The notes below the pieces were generated by a model that searched no databases, was not told the origin of the DNA, and saw nothing but the letters and a program-made list of their open reading frames with translations. Of a DNA stretch of 64,000 bases, positions 36,101-46,837 are shown piece after piece. The position numbers and the translations under genes are program-made. Origin of the DNA: Rhizaria sp. SCN 62-66 (taxonomy: Eukaryota; Rhizaria, unplaced); the NCBI GenBank assembly GCA_001724265.1, contig MEDY01000096.1, positions 1-64,000 on the forward strand, given 5' to 3'. The stretch's first letter is position 1. Each line of letters opens with the position of its first letter.

Positions 36101-39100
36101 GCCAGCAGCGCCGCCAGAGACCCCGGCCGAGGGAGCGGCTTTACTTTAATATGCGGGGATGCCGCGACCGCAGCGTTGCGCTTGAAGGGAGTCCCGCCAC
36201 TCGCTTTGTAGTAGCTGCTCAGAGATGGCGGCGGCTGACCTTGGGCATGGATTGGAGTTGGCTGTCCAGCAGCAGCAGGGTGACTGTGTGTCGCGGGGGT
36301 CTGCGGTGGGTACGGATATGGCACACTGAGCTGCCGGTCCAACGGCGGTCTTGTGTCAACGCTGCCGCTACTGCTGGCCACAGTGATGTTGTTTGGCGCG
36401 TTTGCCCGTGCGACAAACGCCACGTCGCCTGAGCGCACTGCAGAGTCCAGCTCGGCCATGAAGTCTGCCTTCTCGTCTTCATGGAGAGCCATGAGGCCCT
36501 GCATTGATGCAACAGATGTCTTCCGCGGTGCACTTTGTTTCTGTTGCTGCTGTTGCAACATTTGTTGCTGCTGTTGCTGCTGCAGCTGTTGTTGTTGCAT
36601 TGCGTGCTGCTGCTCTCGCGTCTGCGCAGCCGCCATGCTGCTAGCGGTGACTTGGCCACTTAATGGCATAAAACCAGTCGTTGACACCTTCGGTTGCTTC
36701 TTGTAGATTGAGTGTCCGGGCGCCGTTGGGTGGCCGTAAGCAAGCGCAGTAGCCTGGCTCTGCGCTGCCGCGGTGTGATGCTGCTGCGGTGCCGGAGATG
36801 CCTGTGAGAATAAGACCGGTGTCGACTCTAGCGCGTTTCCGCCGCCGCGCCGCGCCCATCCGCTACCCACATGCGGCTGCTGTTGCAGCTGCTGCACGCT
36901 CATACTGCCTGCAACACCAGTGGCGTGCTGCAGCGCACTGCCCGTTGCGCGGTACTGTTGCTGCTGTTGCTCGAAACCGCGGCGATGCAGCCGCAGCTCA
37001 AACAGAGTCTGCATCTCTTTGCCCCACGTTCTCTGCAACTGAACGTGATCAGCCGTGTTGCTTGCAGTCGCGTGTAAGTGCACTGCGGCCGCCACTGCAG
37101 TCGCAGTTGCCTCTATTGCAGCGACGGCGGCGGCTGCGGTCTGGCGCGAGGTGCTGCTAACGTCAGCAACGCGTGTGGCGCCCAGTCGGTCGCGCAGCAT
37201 GCCGGCGCAGTGCGCCACGCCGCACGTCTGAGGTTGCTGCTGCAGGGTAGCAGAGTCAGTTGGTGCAATCGCGCCTGTGCGCAAGATGGAGTGCAACACG
37301 CACAACCGAACGCCCGAAAGCGTGGCAACGTTGTCGCACTCGTTGGCACCTGCGCTGGCACCGCTATCGTTAGCGCCAACGCTGCTGGAGCCAGGTGTTG
37401 CTGTCTAGAGCGACTGGGGCGTAACTGACAGAGGCGCAGTAACTGTGAGTGGCGTTGAGAGGTAGAGAATGGCAGCGGCAGTTGCAAGGCGGCTATCAGC
37501 GCTTGCGCTGCGACTGTCAGTGTTTGTACTGCTGTCAAGAGTGACTGTGAGCACCTGCTCAACTTGCAGATAGCGGCACGAGATGAACTGCACACATTGA
37601 TAAAGTTGCCCGCAGTCGCTGTTCTCCGCATCAGTTGCGGCAGATACAAGTGGCAGTAAAGCAGCTGACTCTGTTGTGGCTGTGGCTGCTCCAGTTGTTA
37701 GCGACAGCAAAGCTGCGGCGCTGTTATGCGTCGCATCGCCGTTAGAGCTGCTACGCCTGCGGCCGCCCCGGCCGCGGCCCGGGCTGCCCTAGCTAAGAAG
37801 GTGGGTATGCGTAGTATCGTGCGTGTGACTGTGCGTGGGCAAACACATCACGACCTTGTCGATGCCAAAGAAGAGCGTGGCGGGCGAGAACGCGTGTCCG
37901 CTGCCGCCAAAGCACACCCCGTCGACACCAACGGTCACCACACTAAGAACACAAAAAAGATAACATGAATGTTGCGTATTAGGGATTTTTTTAAACAAAA
38001 CAGTTTGTCAATTTTTGTCGAACATAATAGCACTTCATGCTGTAATGTGTCAAGATGTTTTTACTTTAAGCCGTACCTTGGCGACGGCGTGTTTTGGCTT
38101 AGCACTGCAGCTAGTTGCACCATGACCCAGCGGCGCCGTGCGCGTGCCGCTTCCGCTCGCGCCTCCGCCGCGGCCTCGGCCTCGCGCTGCTTTTGCTGTT
38201 TTTTTCCCTGCGCAGCGCCAGAGCCCGTGGGCGCGGCGCGGTCATCCGCCGCGCGGGGCGGCGGCGGCGGACTGGCCAGCATGGCGGCCACGTCTGCGTC
38301 GGCGAGCGGGTGGGCGATCTGTGCCCACAGCGCACCGGCGAAACCAGACAAGCCCACCTGCAGTTGTTGCATGCTGCGCTGCTGCTGCTGTTGCAAGGGC
38401 GTGGCAAGAGCGGCGCAGAGTGCCTGCAGAGTGGCCTTCCGCTCAGGCGCGGGCTGCGAGTCAGTTGCCGCGAATATCACGCGCAGCAAGTTCACTGTCA
38501 TAGCGAACCAACATGGCAAGCAAAAGTGACAAAGTCTCAATGTGAGCTTAATCATGCTTGAACTGTAAAGAAAGCAAAAATATATTGAGAACATCATGTC
38601 AAGCTTGTTTCAGACGTACTCTGCAGCATAAAGTCTCCTGCCGCGACGATAGCGGCGGCGATCCTGCCCGCGCTCTCAGCAACCGCAAGCAGCGATGCCA
38701 GCCGCATCTCGCTCTCATCCGCATTGGGGCCACCGGCGCCGGCCCCTTTGCCGCGTGCAACGGCACTGCGCGCGATCGCGAGCGCGGGCGGTGTCAGCGG
38801 CGCGGCCTCGAGCAGCCACGCGCAGGCCTGGGCGGCAATGGAGCTTGCTGTGGCGTCGGCGCCGGCGCCGGGGGACACGGCGGACGGCGCGGGGCTTAGC
38901 GCAAAGGGCAGCAGAGCCGGGACAATGCGGAAACGCAGGTGCTCGAAGAATGGGGCTAAGATGACATGTTATGGAAGTGTAAATCAACAAAGACGTGAGC
39001 AGGACGAACAGACAGTCGAGCATCTACATGAAACTGGGGCGCAATACGTATCAAAACACCACATACCGCGAGGATCTGAGGCCTCACAGATCATGTAGAT

Positions 39101-39789
39101 TGTCTGGAGCCGCTCCATTGTCTCAGCCCTGGTGCGAGTGCTGCCCCCGATCGCCGACGCAGCGGGCGCTGCTGACACTGCAGCTGCGGCCGCACTTGTC
39201 CCGCCAGCCGCGAGATACAGCGTCAATGCGTTGGCAACCGCATCGGCTAGTTCAGAGGACTCGAGCGCAGAGAGAAAGCGGCGCGGTGCGGTGTCGAGCA
39301 AGATGCAAAACGCTGATACTAGCAATGATGCAGCACGCGACAGAGGCTCAGCGATCGAGATCTCGCGAAATGTCTGCGGGGACATCATGAAAACAAGATA
39401 AGTATGATAGCCACGTTAGCAACGAGACAAAAACAACGCTCCATTGGTTATGAGCTTGATGGCAGATGATGTACCTTGATGAGAGTTTGCAGGAAGGTCG
39501 AGGCATGCGTCGCCTGTGTGGGAAAAAGGCAAGCGTGTAAGCGCAAGCGTTTGTGAGAAGAAAGTTTGATCATATGTTAACAAATAAAATACGCAAGCAA
39601 ATTTGCTACGTACGGTTGACTGACCAAAAACCTTAAGGATGGTGTCGGGGCATCCGCTGTCGACGGCGGAGGCCAACTTGTCCTACGAAGCCAAAGTGGG
39701 ATAGTGAAAGTGGATCAGAGAGCTGTAAAACAGCAAAAGATCACTCGGACCAAATATGATAGTCTACGTACCACCCATGTAGGCATCAT
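33154..39789 (-). CDS. Unrecognised helical + low-complexity protein, 7 exons, three in-frame UAG codons (about 1991 aa)
   Basis: Exons 39789-39772, 39682-39614, 39513-39475, 39373-39067, 38955-38620, 38494-38077 and 37942-33154 all join with matching phases (0,0,0,1,1,2). Donors are GTACGT, GTACGT, GTACAT, GTATGT, GTACGT and GTACGG. Exon 7 is one 4.8-kb frame with TAG at 37789, 37405 and 35440 and no in-frame TAA/TGA; it ends in TGA. Residues 1-395 look like packed amphipathic helices (HEAT/ARM-like in style, e.g. ATHASTFLQTLIKTFREIS and APFFEHLRFRIVPALLPFA), but no family was recognised. The remainder is Gln/Ala/Ser-rich with polyQ, basic SPxTR repeats, a charged coiled coil near residue 1275 and a helical C terminus. 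The first exon (MMPTWV) is short and least certain. Confidence 0.7.
35440..35442 (-). other. In-frame UAG codon 4 (residue 1230)
   Basis: The context is V-S-A-I-D-(TAG)-P-L-S-L-N-D. The frame is open for hundreds of codons on both sides, so ORF 37305-35440 and ORF 35307-33154 are one reading frame. Confidence 0.8.
37405..37407 (-). other. In-frame UAG codon 5 (residue 575)
   Basis: The context is T-P-Q-S-L-(TAG)-T-A-T-P-G-S. The frame joins ORF 37710-37405 to the downstream 621-codon ORF without a shift. Confidence 0.75.
37789..37791 (-). other. In-frame UAG codon 6 (residue 447), least certain
   Basis: The context is T-H-L-L-S-(TAG)-G-S-P-G-R. The frame is continuous from the spliced exon 6/7 junction. 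A pyrimidine-rich CTTCTTAG just upstream could instead be a splice acceptor paired with a weak GTCGTG donor, so this one may lie at an intron border. Confidence 0.55.
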
Positions 39790-41260
39790 TTTTGTTGCCA
39801 GGTAACTTAAAGCACGGTTGTTTGAGTGAGGAAAGGCAGGAAATGCACGCTCAAACGCGTCACGACCAAGGCGGGTAAGAACTCAAAAAACAACTCGTGG
39901 TCAAAACATATCGTTCACTCTCCTGAGAAAACCAGACGAGTGGCGATATAGAATACGGATTAATATTTTATTGTGCTTTATTTTCTGCTGAAGCTCGTTG
40001 TTTTCGCTCTTTGATACATGACATATCGAGTCATTTGTGCCTTTGTGATGATACTTTGGAGATGATACTAGGAGCTTATGAAGCTAGAGCCCCTCAAGAA
40101 AAAGCACAAAGCTTCCTAACAGAGCTTTAATTTGCGCGCATTAAAAAGCTGGCAAGCTTGATTAATGCGTTAGAAGCTGTATGCCTGCAGAAGTGCCCTC
40201 ACTGCCTCAGTCGACCGTTATGCAACCGGCGTGACTTGGAGTCAAGCCACTTGAAGATTCAAAATCAGAAGATTCAAAATCAAATTCATCAATAAAACGT
40301 GATTTTGGAAATAGTATGTGAAGAATATGTGTTTATCCCATTTTCCATACTTTAATGTAATTGTATTTATATTATTATATTTCGGGCGTCCTTTTTTCTG
40401 ATCGTCCAAAACTAAAAAAGAAATATTTTAGAATGTTGGCACGGTTAGAGAAAACACTCATTTTTCTACGAAAAAATGGGCCAAGCAGCAAAACATGGGA
40501 AAGCTAGGGTTTTAAACTAGTAATTGAAAGTTGAAACGACATAAACTGTTGCATCTTTTGATCATTCACAAATTATCTCGAACAAACTGGTGTAACAATA
40601 ATCACTGTCAACATCACCTGTGACAATATGATTACCACGCCGATGAAAGATTATAGACGTGCACTTTTGATCATTTTCATTGCACTAAAGCGGTACCCGT
40701 TGTATTGCTATTCTATTTACGTGTACAGTACAAGCCATCGCACGGATTGCGACGGACATGTGTACTGCATCAATCGCACCGCCGATGTCTGCACCAGAGT
40801 GCTTCACAGACACCGTACTTAGAAAGAGAAATGGACATGTACACACAGCACCGCATAAGATGACACATTGAGTGCTACACCATGCTTGTGCCTGCCAATA
40901 GTTCGCAGGCAAACACCAAATATCGTGTGGCAAACTTCAGCATTAAAGGAAAGTTCAAGTGTGAGGTGAAAAACTACCACTTGAAAGAGATATAATCTTA
41001 AGGGCATTCATGAAAATATACACAGATAATAAACAGAAAAAATAGGAAAACATACACAAAATAGAGAAAACAAAGTAAGAGGGCAGAACGACAACAACGC
41101 AACAATGCAAGCATTTACTCGTTGTCCGTCTTCACATCACCTCGCTTAGCCTTGCTTTGCTATCCTAATCCTAAGCAGAGAGTCAAACAGTGTGCGCTTT
41201 CGTGCTTAATGCACGCAGGCACACGCCGTGAGCTTGCGCGTGTTGCAAGTAGCCCGTTGT
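39790..41260. other. 1.5-kb AT-rich intergenic region, no gene seen
   Basis: The longest spacer in the window. It holds the promoter of the 7-exon gene and the 3' flank of the CTL gene, both on the minus strand. An apparent ORF at 40628-40822 has no supporting composition or motif. The only structure noted is a hairpin at 40231-40250 followed by a two-copy 15-bp repeat. No tRNA or 5S gene was found. Confidence 0.5.
40253..40282. repeat. Two-copy perfect 15-bp tandem repeat
   Basis: GAAGATTCAAAATCA is repeated exactly twice, directly after an imperfect hairpin GTGACTTG-GAGT-CAAGCCAC at 40231-40250. It lies in non-coding DNA about 0.45 kb upstream of the 7-exon gene. Confidence 0.85.
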
Positions 41261-42959
41261 TTAGCGGTAGAGCTTGGCGCGCGCCTCACGGATCTGCGCC
41301 ATAGCCTCGGGGCGGTTGGTCTGCATCGCCTCGGGGTCCTCGGCCCACACCACGAACGTGGCGCGCACGGCGTCGTGCATCTGGTTCAGCACCAGCGCGG
41401 CGGCGATAAATGACACGAAGAAGACGATGAGCAGCAGCGCGATCTGCGACGTGCCCTCGGCGCGCCAGTCGTCCTGGTAGTTGTAGTAGTACGGCAGCCC
41501 GACCACGAGCGTGGTGAAGAGGCCGGACGAGATGACGCCCGAGAAGATGGCGTAGCCAGTCATGTCGTCGTTGATGATGGCATCGAAGCCGCGGGACTTA
41601 AACAGCGAAAAGACGCGCTTGGCGGCCGTGATGTAGTCGTAGCCGTAGAGCGCGATCTGCACGTAGGCGTAGGCGTTGAAGTAGCGTGCAAGGCGCTTGA
41701 GGCAGTCGAGCCAGCAGATGGCGCAGCAGATGAGCAGCGATGTACACGCGTTGTTGCGGCCGCGGTTGTTGCCGTTGCGCGCGTTCTGCAGCATCGCGAT
41801 GAGCGCCTCAAGCACGGCGACGATGAAGGCGCCGAGCGCGAGCGAGCCGAGCGAAGTGGTGCACGCGCGGCCCCAGGACGCGAGGGAGACGCAGTTGGAC
41901 GCGCCGGGAAGGTACCACCACGTGCCGACGGCGCCAGCGCAGGTGACGTTGCTGATGGCCTGCGCGGTGCCGATGACCCAGTAGAGCGAAATGACGAGGA
42001 GGAACCAGATGAAGCCGGCGAGCCCGGTGGCGGTGGAGCCCGTGGTGGTGCCCGTGTCGGGGTCGTACGATCCGGGGTCGACCATATTGATGATGGAGCT
42101 GGCGGCGTAGACCCAGAACACGGCCCACACGATGGTCACGGCGGACATGATGAGGTGGATGCCGATGACGCCGTAGTACTGGCGTACAGCAGTGAGCGAG
42201 TTGCTGATGAGCGCGGCAGAGAACGGAATGCGGCGCCGCAGGCAGAAATAGCAGAGTACGCACAGCGCGGCAAAGATGGCGAAGATGATGCCGCCGATGA
42301 CGTTGCCGATGTAGAAGAAGAGCACCGCGGCGGCGACAAGCTGGAGGAAGTTGAGGAAGAAGCCGAGCTTAATCATACCAGCGGCGCAGAACGATGTCGC
42401 ACAGAGCCAGAAGATACCGCAAATGAGACCGATAACGCCTGAAACGGCAATGACACCGAAGAAGCGCGTGTTGAATTCGAAGGACGCATCCGAGGGCACC
42501 TCGGTGGAGGGCTCGTTGTTCCACTTCCCGATGTACACGATGCCGATGATTATCATGGCGACGAGGTGAGCGAGGAAGATGAACGCACAGCCCCAGTCGT
42601 TGCAGCGGCAGTTGGAGTTGCCCTTCTCCGTGGTGATCATCTCGCCGCGCGGGTCGACCTCGATCGCCGGGTCCGCGGTGAGGTTGTCGTTGTTGCCCGC
42701 GGGCATGCCCTGGTTAGCGACCTCAGGCGGCGGCGCGTGGCGGTTCGGCGGCTGCTGGTTGTACTGCGGCTGCTGGTACTGCTGAGGCTGCTGATACTGC
42801 TGCGGCTGCTGGTACTGCTGCTGCTGGTTGTACTGCGGAGGCTGCTGGTACTGGTACTGCTGCTGCTGGTACTGAGGGTACTGCTGCTGCTGCTGGGGGT
42901 ACTGCTGCGGGTACTGTTGAGGGTACTGCTGCATCGGATAGCCCTGCTGCTGCATCGGA

Positions 42960-42991
<32 letters not shown>

Positions 42992-43045
42992 CTGCGGGTA
43001 GCCGCCCTGCTGGGGCGGGTAGTAGTTCGGCGGAGCGTTGCTCAT
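41261..43045 (-). CDS. Choline transporter-like protein (SLC44/Pns1 family, 594 aa)
   Basis: A multi-pass membrane protein of the CTL/SLC44 family, whose members move choline or related amines across the plasma or organelle membrane. Residues 1-~105 are a cytosolic Pro/Gln/Tyr-rich tail of YPQQQ-type repeats. From ~150 on, about ten hydrophobic segments follow. Family hallmarks in the second half include the Cys-rich stretch WWYLPGASNCVSLASWGRAC, the loop around CCAICWLDCLKRLARYFNAYAYVQIALYG, and the amphipathic FNAYAYVQIAL helix typical of Pns1/CTL. The C terminus has the usual short cytosolic DPEAMQTNRPE segment. There is no intron; start ATG 43045, stop TAA. A long Gln-rich N-terminal tail is also seen in fungal and amoebozoan CTL proteins. 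The substrate cannot be read from sequence. Confidence 0.88.
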
Positions 43046-44074
43046 CGCGAACTAAAACGAGGAAGCAAAAAACAACAACAAAGGTGACGTTTTAAATGAG
43101 AAACGAAGCGGATCAGACTGGCAATGTTGCATCGATAGCGCGGTTTTCTCGGCGGCGCGGACAAAAATAGAAGCGGCACACGGTAGAACGCAACAAGAGA
43201 CGTTGGTTGTGGGCCGCAACAAAGACACAATACCCACATGAAGCTCACAAGCGATGACGCAAGCGCACGAGAGCAACATTCGCGAGCATGGGCGTGTGGT
43301 GCGAGTCTCGAAATCGTGTTTTCGCATGTGAGATTGCCTTCCCAGCCACAGTAGCCGTTGATTTTGGTTCAGTTCAACGCGCCATAGCAAATAAACATAG
43401 TATTATGAATAATAAGCTCGGTGAGAGCCGCAGGCATGAATCGACGGCGGGCCTAAGCTCAGATAGTTTGTGAGGGAAGCGGTTTCTTCCTCTGCTTTGG
43501 TAGACATCATCGACGAATGTGATGCCACTTCAACAAGTATATTCACATTGATAACACGCACACACACTATAAAACACAGTGTATGGACTGTGATGACGAG
43601 CTGGGAAGGCACATGATCGTAATCTGTCGACACCTCCTGTGTCTCGTGGGTCGCGACATTTCGCTCGCGCCTGGACACTTTTTGCCTCCCGACGGTTCGT
43701 AAAAAATCTTCGCAATGCAGCAAAATAGCTCTTTACACCGTAGAAATGACGTACTTTAAATAAAAAGTCTTATTTTTGTATATAACACTCAATAATATAC
43801 ATATGCGCACCGTTATTATTGCATACTGGTTCGAGTTGACCTTCCAAAACATGCCGAGTTAATGTCGGACTGGCTGGCCATTTAAATGGCTACTCTTGAG
43901 CTTACAACAAAACGGCCTCCCGCCACTTCGTCATCCCAGATCAACGCAAATTTTTACAAAGGGATCTAATACACATGACCATAGCGATATACAAGGCATA
44001 TACCGCTCCGAGAACTGCTAATATGATGACATGGCGTCATAGAGTAACCGGAAGAGTGTCAGTTATTCGCTAAC
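43046..44074. other. Intergenic region, no gene seen
   Basis: A 1-kb AT-rich spacer between two minus-strand genes, holding the CTL promoter and the 3' flank of tectonic. The ORFs on the minus strand around 43403-43723 lack an ATG start and any motif. A 14-bp perfect palindrome, GCCATTTAAATGGC, lies at 43877-43890. No tRNA is seen; a GGTTCGAGT string near 43829 has no cloverleaf around it. Confidence 0.45.
43877..43890. repeat. 14-bp perfect palindrome GCCATTTAAATGGC
   Basis: A perfect inverted repeat in non-coding DNA. Its core TTTAAATGG recurs 5' of tectonic (46400) and 5' of MOZART1 (50271). Its role is unknown. Confidence 0.6.
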
Positions 44075-46276
44075 TCAACCGGCGACTGCGAAGAGCGCAA
44101 CAGCGAGCACTGTGGCCATAGTCAGCGCGAGCGCCGTCGCCACGGGGCCCTTGGCAGCGGTGACAGCCACCGCGGCGTTGTCGGCGTCGGACATGTAAAA
44201 TGGGTACAAGAAGTCTGTGGGCAAAGTCGGCAGCACAGGTGGCGACGAAGGCACCACCTCCTTGATGCCGCCCCACGGCCAGTGCAGCCAAGCCACGCTC
44301 GCAAACACCGGCACGGGCTCCAAGTCCGTCGCTGCGGCCTGCGCAAATGTCACGGCACCGCGCGCGTATGTGACACGCGCGGAGACAATCGCGCGCTGAG
44401 GGTTGAGCTGCGAGCCGTAGTCGGCGGTGATGAACTCGACCTGCACGCTCGTCACGAGGTTCGAGCACGTCGCCGTCAGCGGGTCCCACGTGCCCGGTGT
44501 CGCTGAGGGCCACGCCGCGGTCTGCAGCTCGCGCCAGTCGTACAAGTTCTCGGCGCTGGCGTTGCCCCAGACGCCGACGCGCGTCTGAGTGGGCTCCATG
44601 TAGGCGCGCAGCCCGTCGGCGTCGGTGCAGAGCGTCTCGAGCGCGGCCAGCGTCAACGGGACCGTGCACTGCGCTGCCGTGTCCACGCCCACCGAGACGG
44701 GCGCAGTGAACGCCAACAGCGAAGGCGTCGCAGCCGTGGCCACACACTGCCGGTCTGAGTTGAACGAAATCGTAGTGAGCCCGCCAACGGCGCGTGCAAC
44801 GGCCTGGCCAACCACTGCCGTTGGATCCGCCGCGGTGGGGTCCGTAACGTCGACGACGACGCCCGCGAGCACGGCCGAGCCCGCCAGGTAGCCCGGGACG
44901 CCGGAGCGCGCGGGGACAACGACGAGCCCAGTCGGCAGCTGCGCCACGCCCGCGGTGGCCTGGAACGAGCCAGCGAGTGGGGAGACGAGCCCCCACGACT
45001 GCGCGTAGTTGAACGGCAGCGCGCAGCCACCCGAGGTGGTGGCGCTGACGGTGCCCGTCGCGGGGCCAGTCACGGCCGTGACGTTGACGCTAGAGATGGC
45101 GCCGGCCGCGGTGTAAGACACCGAGTACGTGGCCGCCAGCAGGGCGCCGTCGCAGCGGCAGTTGGCGGCGTCCCACACGGGCGCCGCGAAGGTGTAGGGC
45201 GTCACCTCCTCCAGGGTCTGCCCCGCGGTGACCACAGTGCTGATGTCGTACACCTGCGTGAACGTGTTGGTAGACGCTGTGACCGTGAAGACCGACGCGA
45301 TGACGATTGGCGCCCAGGACGCGGCATCCGAGTGCACGGCGCCGGGCGTGCGCGCAAGCGCCAAACCCGACAGCGCGACGGCGGGCGCGAACACCCCCGT
45401 GGCGCTGCACGCCGTGGCGGGAGTCAAAGACGCGCGCTGGCACGCGCGCGAGGGCGCTTCGGACATGAAGCCGGCGGGGCTGAGCGGCGAGCACGCGCCC
45501 TGCAGGTCGCCCGTCGGCAGCGGGAGGAACGCGGGCACCGCGGGCGTGATGGTGTAGCCGCCCGAGCCGTCAGCGGTGCGCAGAGCACGGGGGATGCGCG
45601 CGTTAGACGTGTATGCACTCGCCGTCGTCGTTGTCGTAGTGCTCGTGCTAGTCGTTGTCGTCGTAGTGCTCGAGTCGGTGGGCGCGAAGGAGAACGCGCC
45701 AAAGTTGGTGCGGACATCGTTGAGCTGTGCTTCGGTGAACGTGTCGGGGGTGTCGAGGAAGCGGCCCTGGGTAGGGTAGTTGTCGCGAGTCACGCACATG
45801 AGGTTCCCTAGTAAGTTTGCGGTCAGGTCGCCGCGCTTGTTGACGCGGACCAGGTCGGGATCGACGCAGGACGTGAGGTTCGCCACCACGGGCCCGTCGG
45901 GGAGAAATGAGGAGAAGAGCGCGACTTGCTCGGTCGAGCAATCGGGGTCGCAGCCGCAGCCGGCGTCGCAGAACATGGGCAGGATGTTGCACGTGCACGG
46001 ACCCATCTCGCGCAGCGTCGGCGTCGGCACGCTGGAGCTCGTGGCAATACCAACAAGCGAAACATTGACGGGGAAGGTCGACATGGCGTCAACAGTCGGA
46101 ACGGGGCTGAGCGAGAGCTGCGAAGCCTCGAGGGCAGCAGCATCAGCAACAGACGCAGCAGCGGCAGCACTAGAGGTGACTGCAGCTGCGGTGGATTGTG
46201 CGAAAGCAAGATGCCGCGCGGACAGACATAAGACCGATAGCAGCAGCAGCCGGAGGGCCGCGCGCGGAAAGGTCAT
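44075..46276 (-). CDS. Tectonic family protein, ciliary transition zone (733 aa)
   Basis: Tectonics are secreted or single-pass proteins of the MKS complex at the ciliary transition zone, which gates membrane proteins entering cilia. The chosen ATG at 46276 gives a clear signal peptide (LLLLSVLCLSARHLAFA). At residues ~94-113 is the hallmark Cys cluster CTCNILPMFCDAGCGCDPDC, matching the start of the tectonic domain. The ~600 residues after it are beta-rich with paired cysteines (e.g. CVDPDL, CRCDGALL, CVAT). A WPWGGIKEV segment and a final hydrophobic helix of about 20 residues (ATALALTMATVLAVALF) close the protein, either as a membrane anchor or a GPI signal. There is no intron; stop TGA. 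Which animal paralogue (TCTN1-3) it matches cannot be told. A Thr/Ser run near residue 225 is an insertion. Confidence 0.88.
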   Translation of the reverse strand: MTFPRAALRLLLLSVLCLSARHLAFAQSTAAAVTSSAAAAASVADAAALEASQLSLSPVPTVDAMSTFPVNVSLVGIATSSSVPTPTLREMGPCTCNILPMFCDAGCGCDPDCSTEQVALFSSFLPDGPVVANLTSCVDPDLVRVNKRGDLTANLLGNLMCVTRDNYPTQGRFLDTPDTFTEAQLNDVRTNFGAFSFAPTDSSTTTTTTSTSTTTTTTASAYTSNARIPRALRTADGSGGYTITPAVPAFLPLPTGDLQGACSPLSPAGFMSEAPSRACQRASLTPATACSATGVFAPAVALSGLALARTPGAVHSDAASWAPIVIASVFTVTASTNTFTQVYDISTVVTAGQTLEEVTPYTFAAPVWDAANCRCDGALLAATYSVSYTAAGAISSVNVTAVTGPATGTVSATTSGGCALPFNYAQSWGLVSPLAGSFQATAGVAQLPTGLVVVPARSGVPGYLAGSAVLAGVVVDVTDPTAADPTAVVGQAVARAVGGLTTISFNSDRQCVATAATPSLLAFTAPVSVGVDTAAQCTVPLTLAALETLCTDADGLRAYMEPTQTRVGVWGNASAENLYDWRELQTAAWPSATPGTWDPLTATCSNLVTSVQVEFITADYGSQLNPQRAIVSARVTYARGAVTFAQAAATDLEPVPVFASVAWLHWPWGGIKEVVPSSPPVLPTLPTDFLYPFYMSDADNAAVAVTAAKGPVATALALTMATVLAVALFAVAG

Positions 46277-46837
46277 CGCGAGGCGCGGGGGCGGGCAGCT
46301 GGCAGAAAGAGGATGAACGAATGCTCGAGTTTGGACGAGGGAAGAGCTGGAGCGAAAATACGAAAATGACAGGGAAGGACATATTTTTGTGAGTTTGAAT
46401 TTAAATGGCATATAGATTTATTATATGAATTTCGCGGAATTTGTGTTTCATTTCGAAATCACGATTATAACAAGAGCACAGAGCTGTTGACTTTACGCGC
46501 GTCTTTTGAAGTTGACGACCGCCTTTGACTGGTGGCGCTAATGCCACCATCTGTATAAGCTCACTAATCGGCAAGATTTGAGTCGCAAGATGTATATTTC
46601 TCAGCATAGGTCCAAAATATATGAAACCTAGAAGTACGAGCAATCCGAAAGAGTCATCGTTTCAGTTCTATATTGTGTATATCTCTGCTAAATCTCGCAG
46701 GCGGCATGAGCAATAGCCCTTCGTCACTGTGTGTTAAATCGTTATATGTGTAAGATTAGTCGTATCATTTGTTATCAAGTCATGAACACTTCATCTTTGT
46801 TAGTCCATACATTATCTCTATGCACCACGCAGCTACT
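46277..46837. other. Intergenic spacer, no gene seen
   Basis: An AT-rich stretch between the tectonic start and the alpha-kinase stop, both on the minus strand. It contains GCCATTTAAA (46409-46400, minus strand) about 125 nt before the tectonic start codon. Nothing else was recognised. Confidence 0.45.

Noticed and set aside
647-39789. Sequencing error or pseudogene decay as the cause of the six in-frame TAGs
   Set aside because: All six are TAG and none is TAA or TGA, no frameshifts accompany them, and the frames are otherwise intact over kilobases. Errors or decay should hit all stops and introduce indels. It cannot be fully excluded without reads.
40628-40822. 64-codon plus-strand ORF in the large spacer
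   Set aside because: AT-rich, with no domain, no gene-like codon use and no splice partner; typical of chance ORFs.
43580-43640. TGATGA strings resembling a box C snoRNA element
   Set aside because: No matching box D at the right spacing and no terminal stem; such strings are common in this AT-rich DNA.
43760-43850. Possible tRNA 3' half (GGTTCGAGT)
   Set aside because: No acceptor stem, anticodon arm or D arm could be paired around it; no CUA suppressor tRNA was found anywhere in the window.
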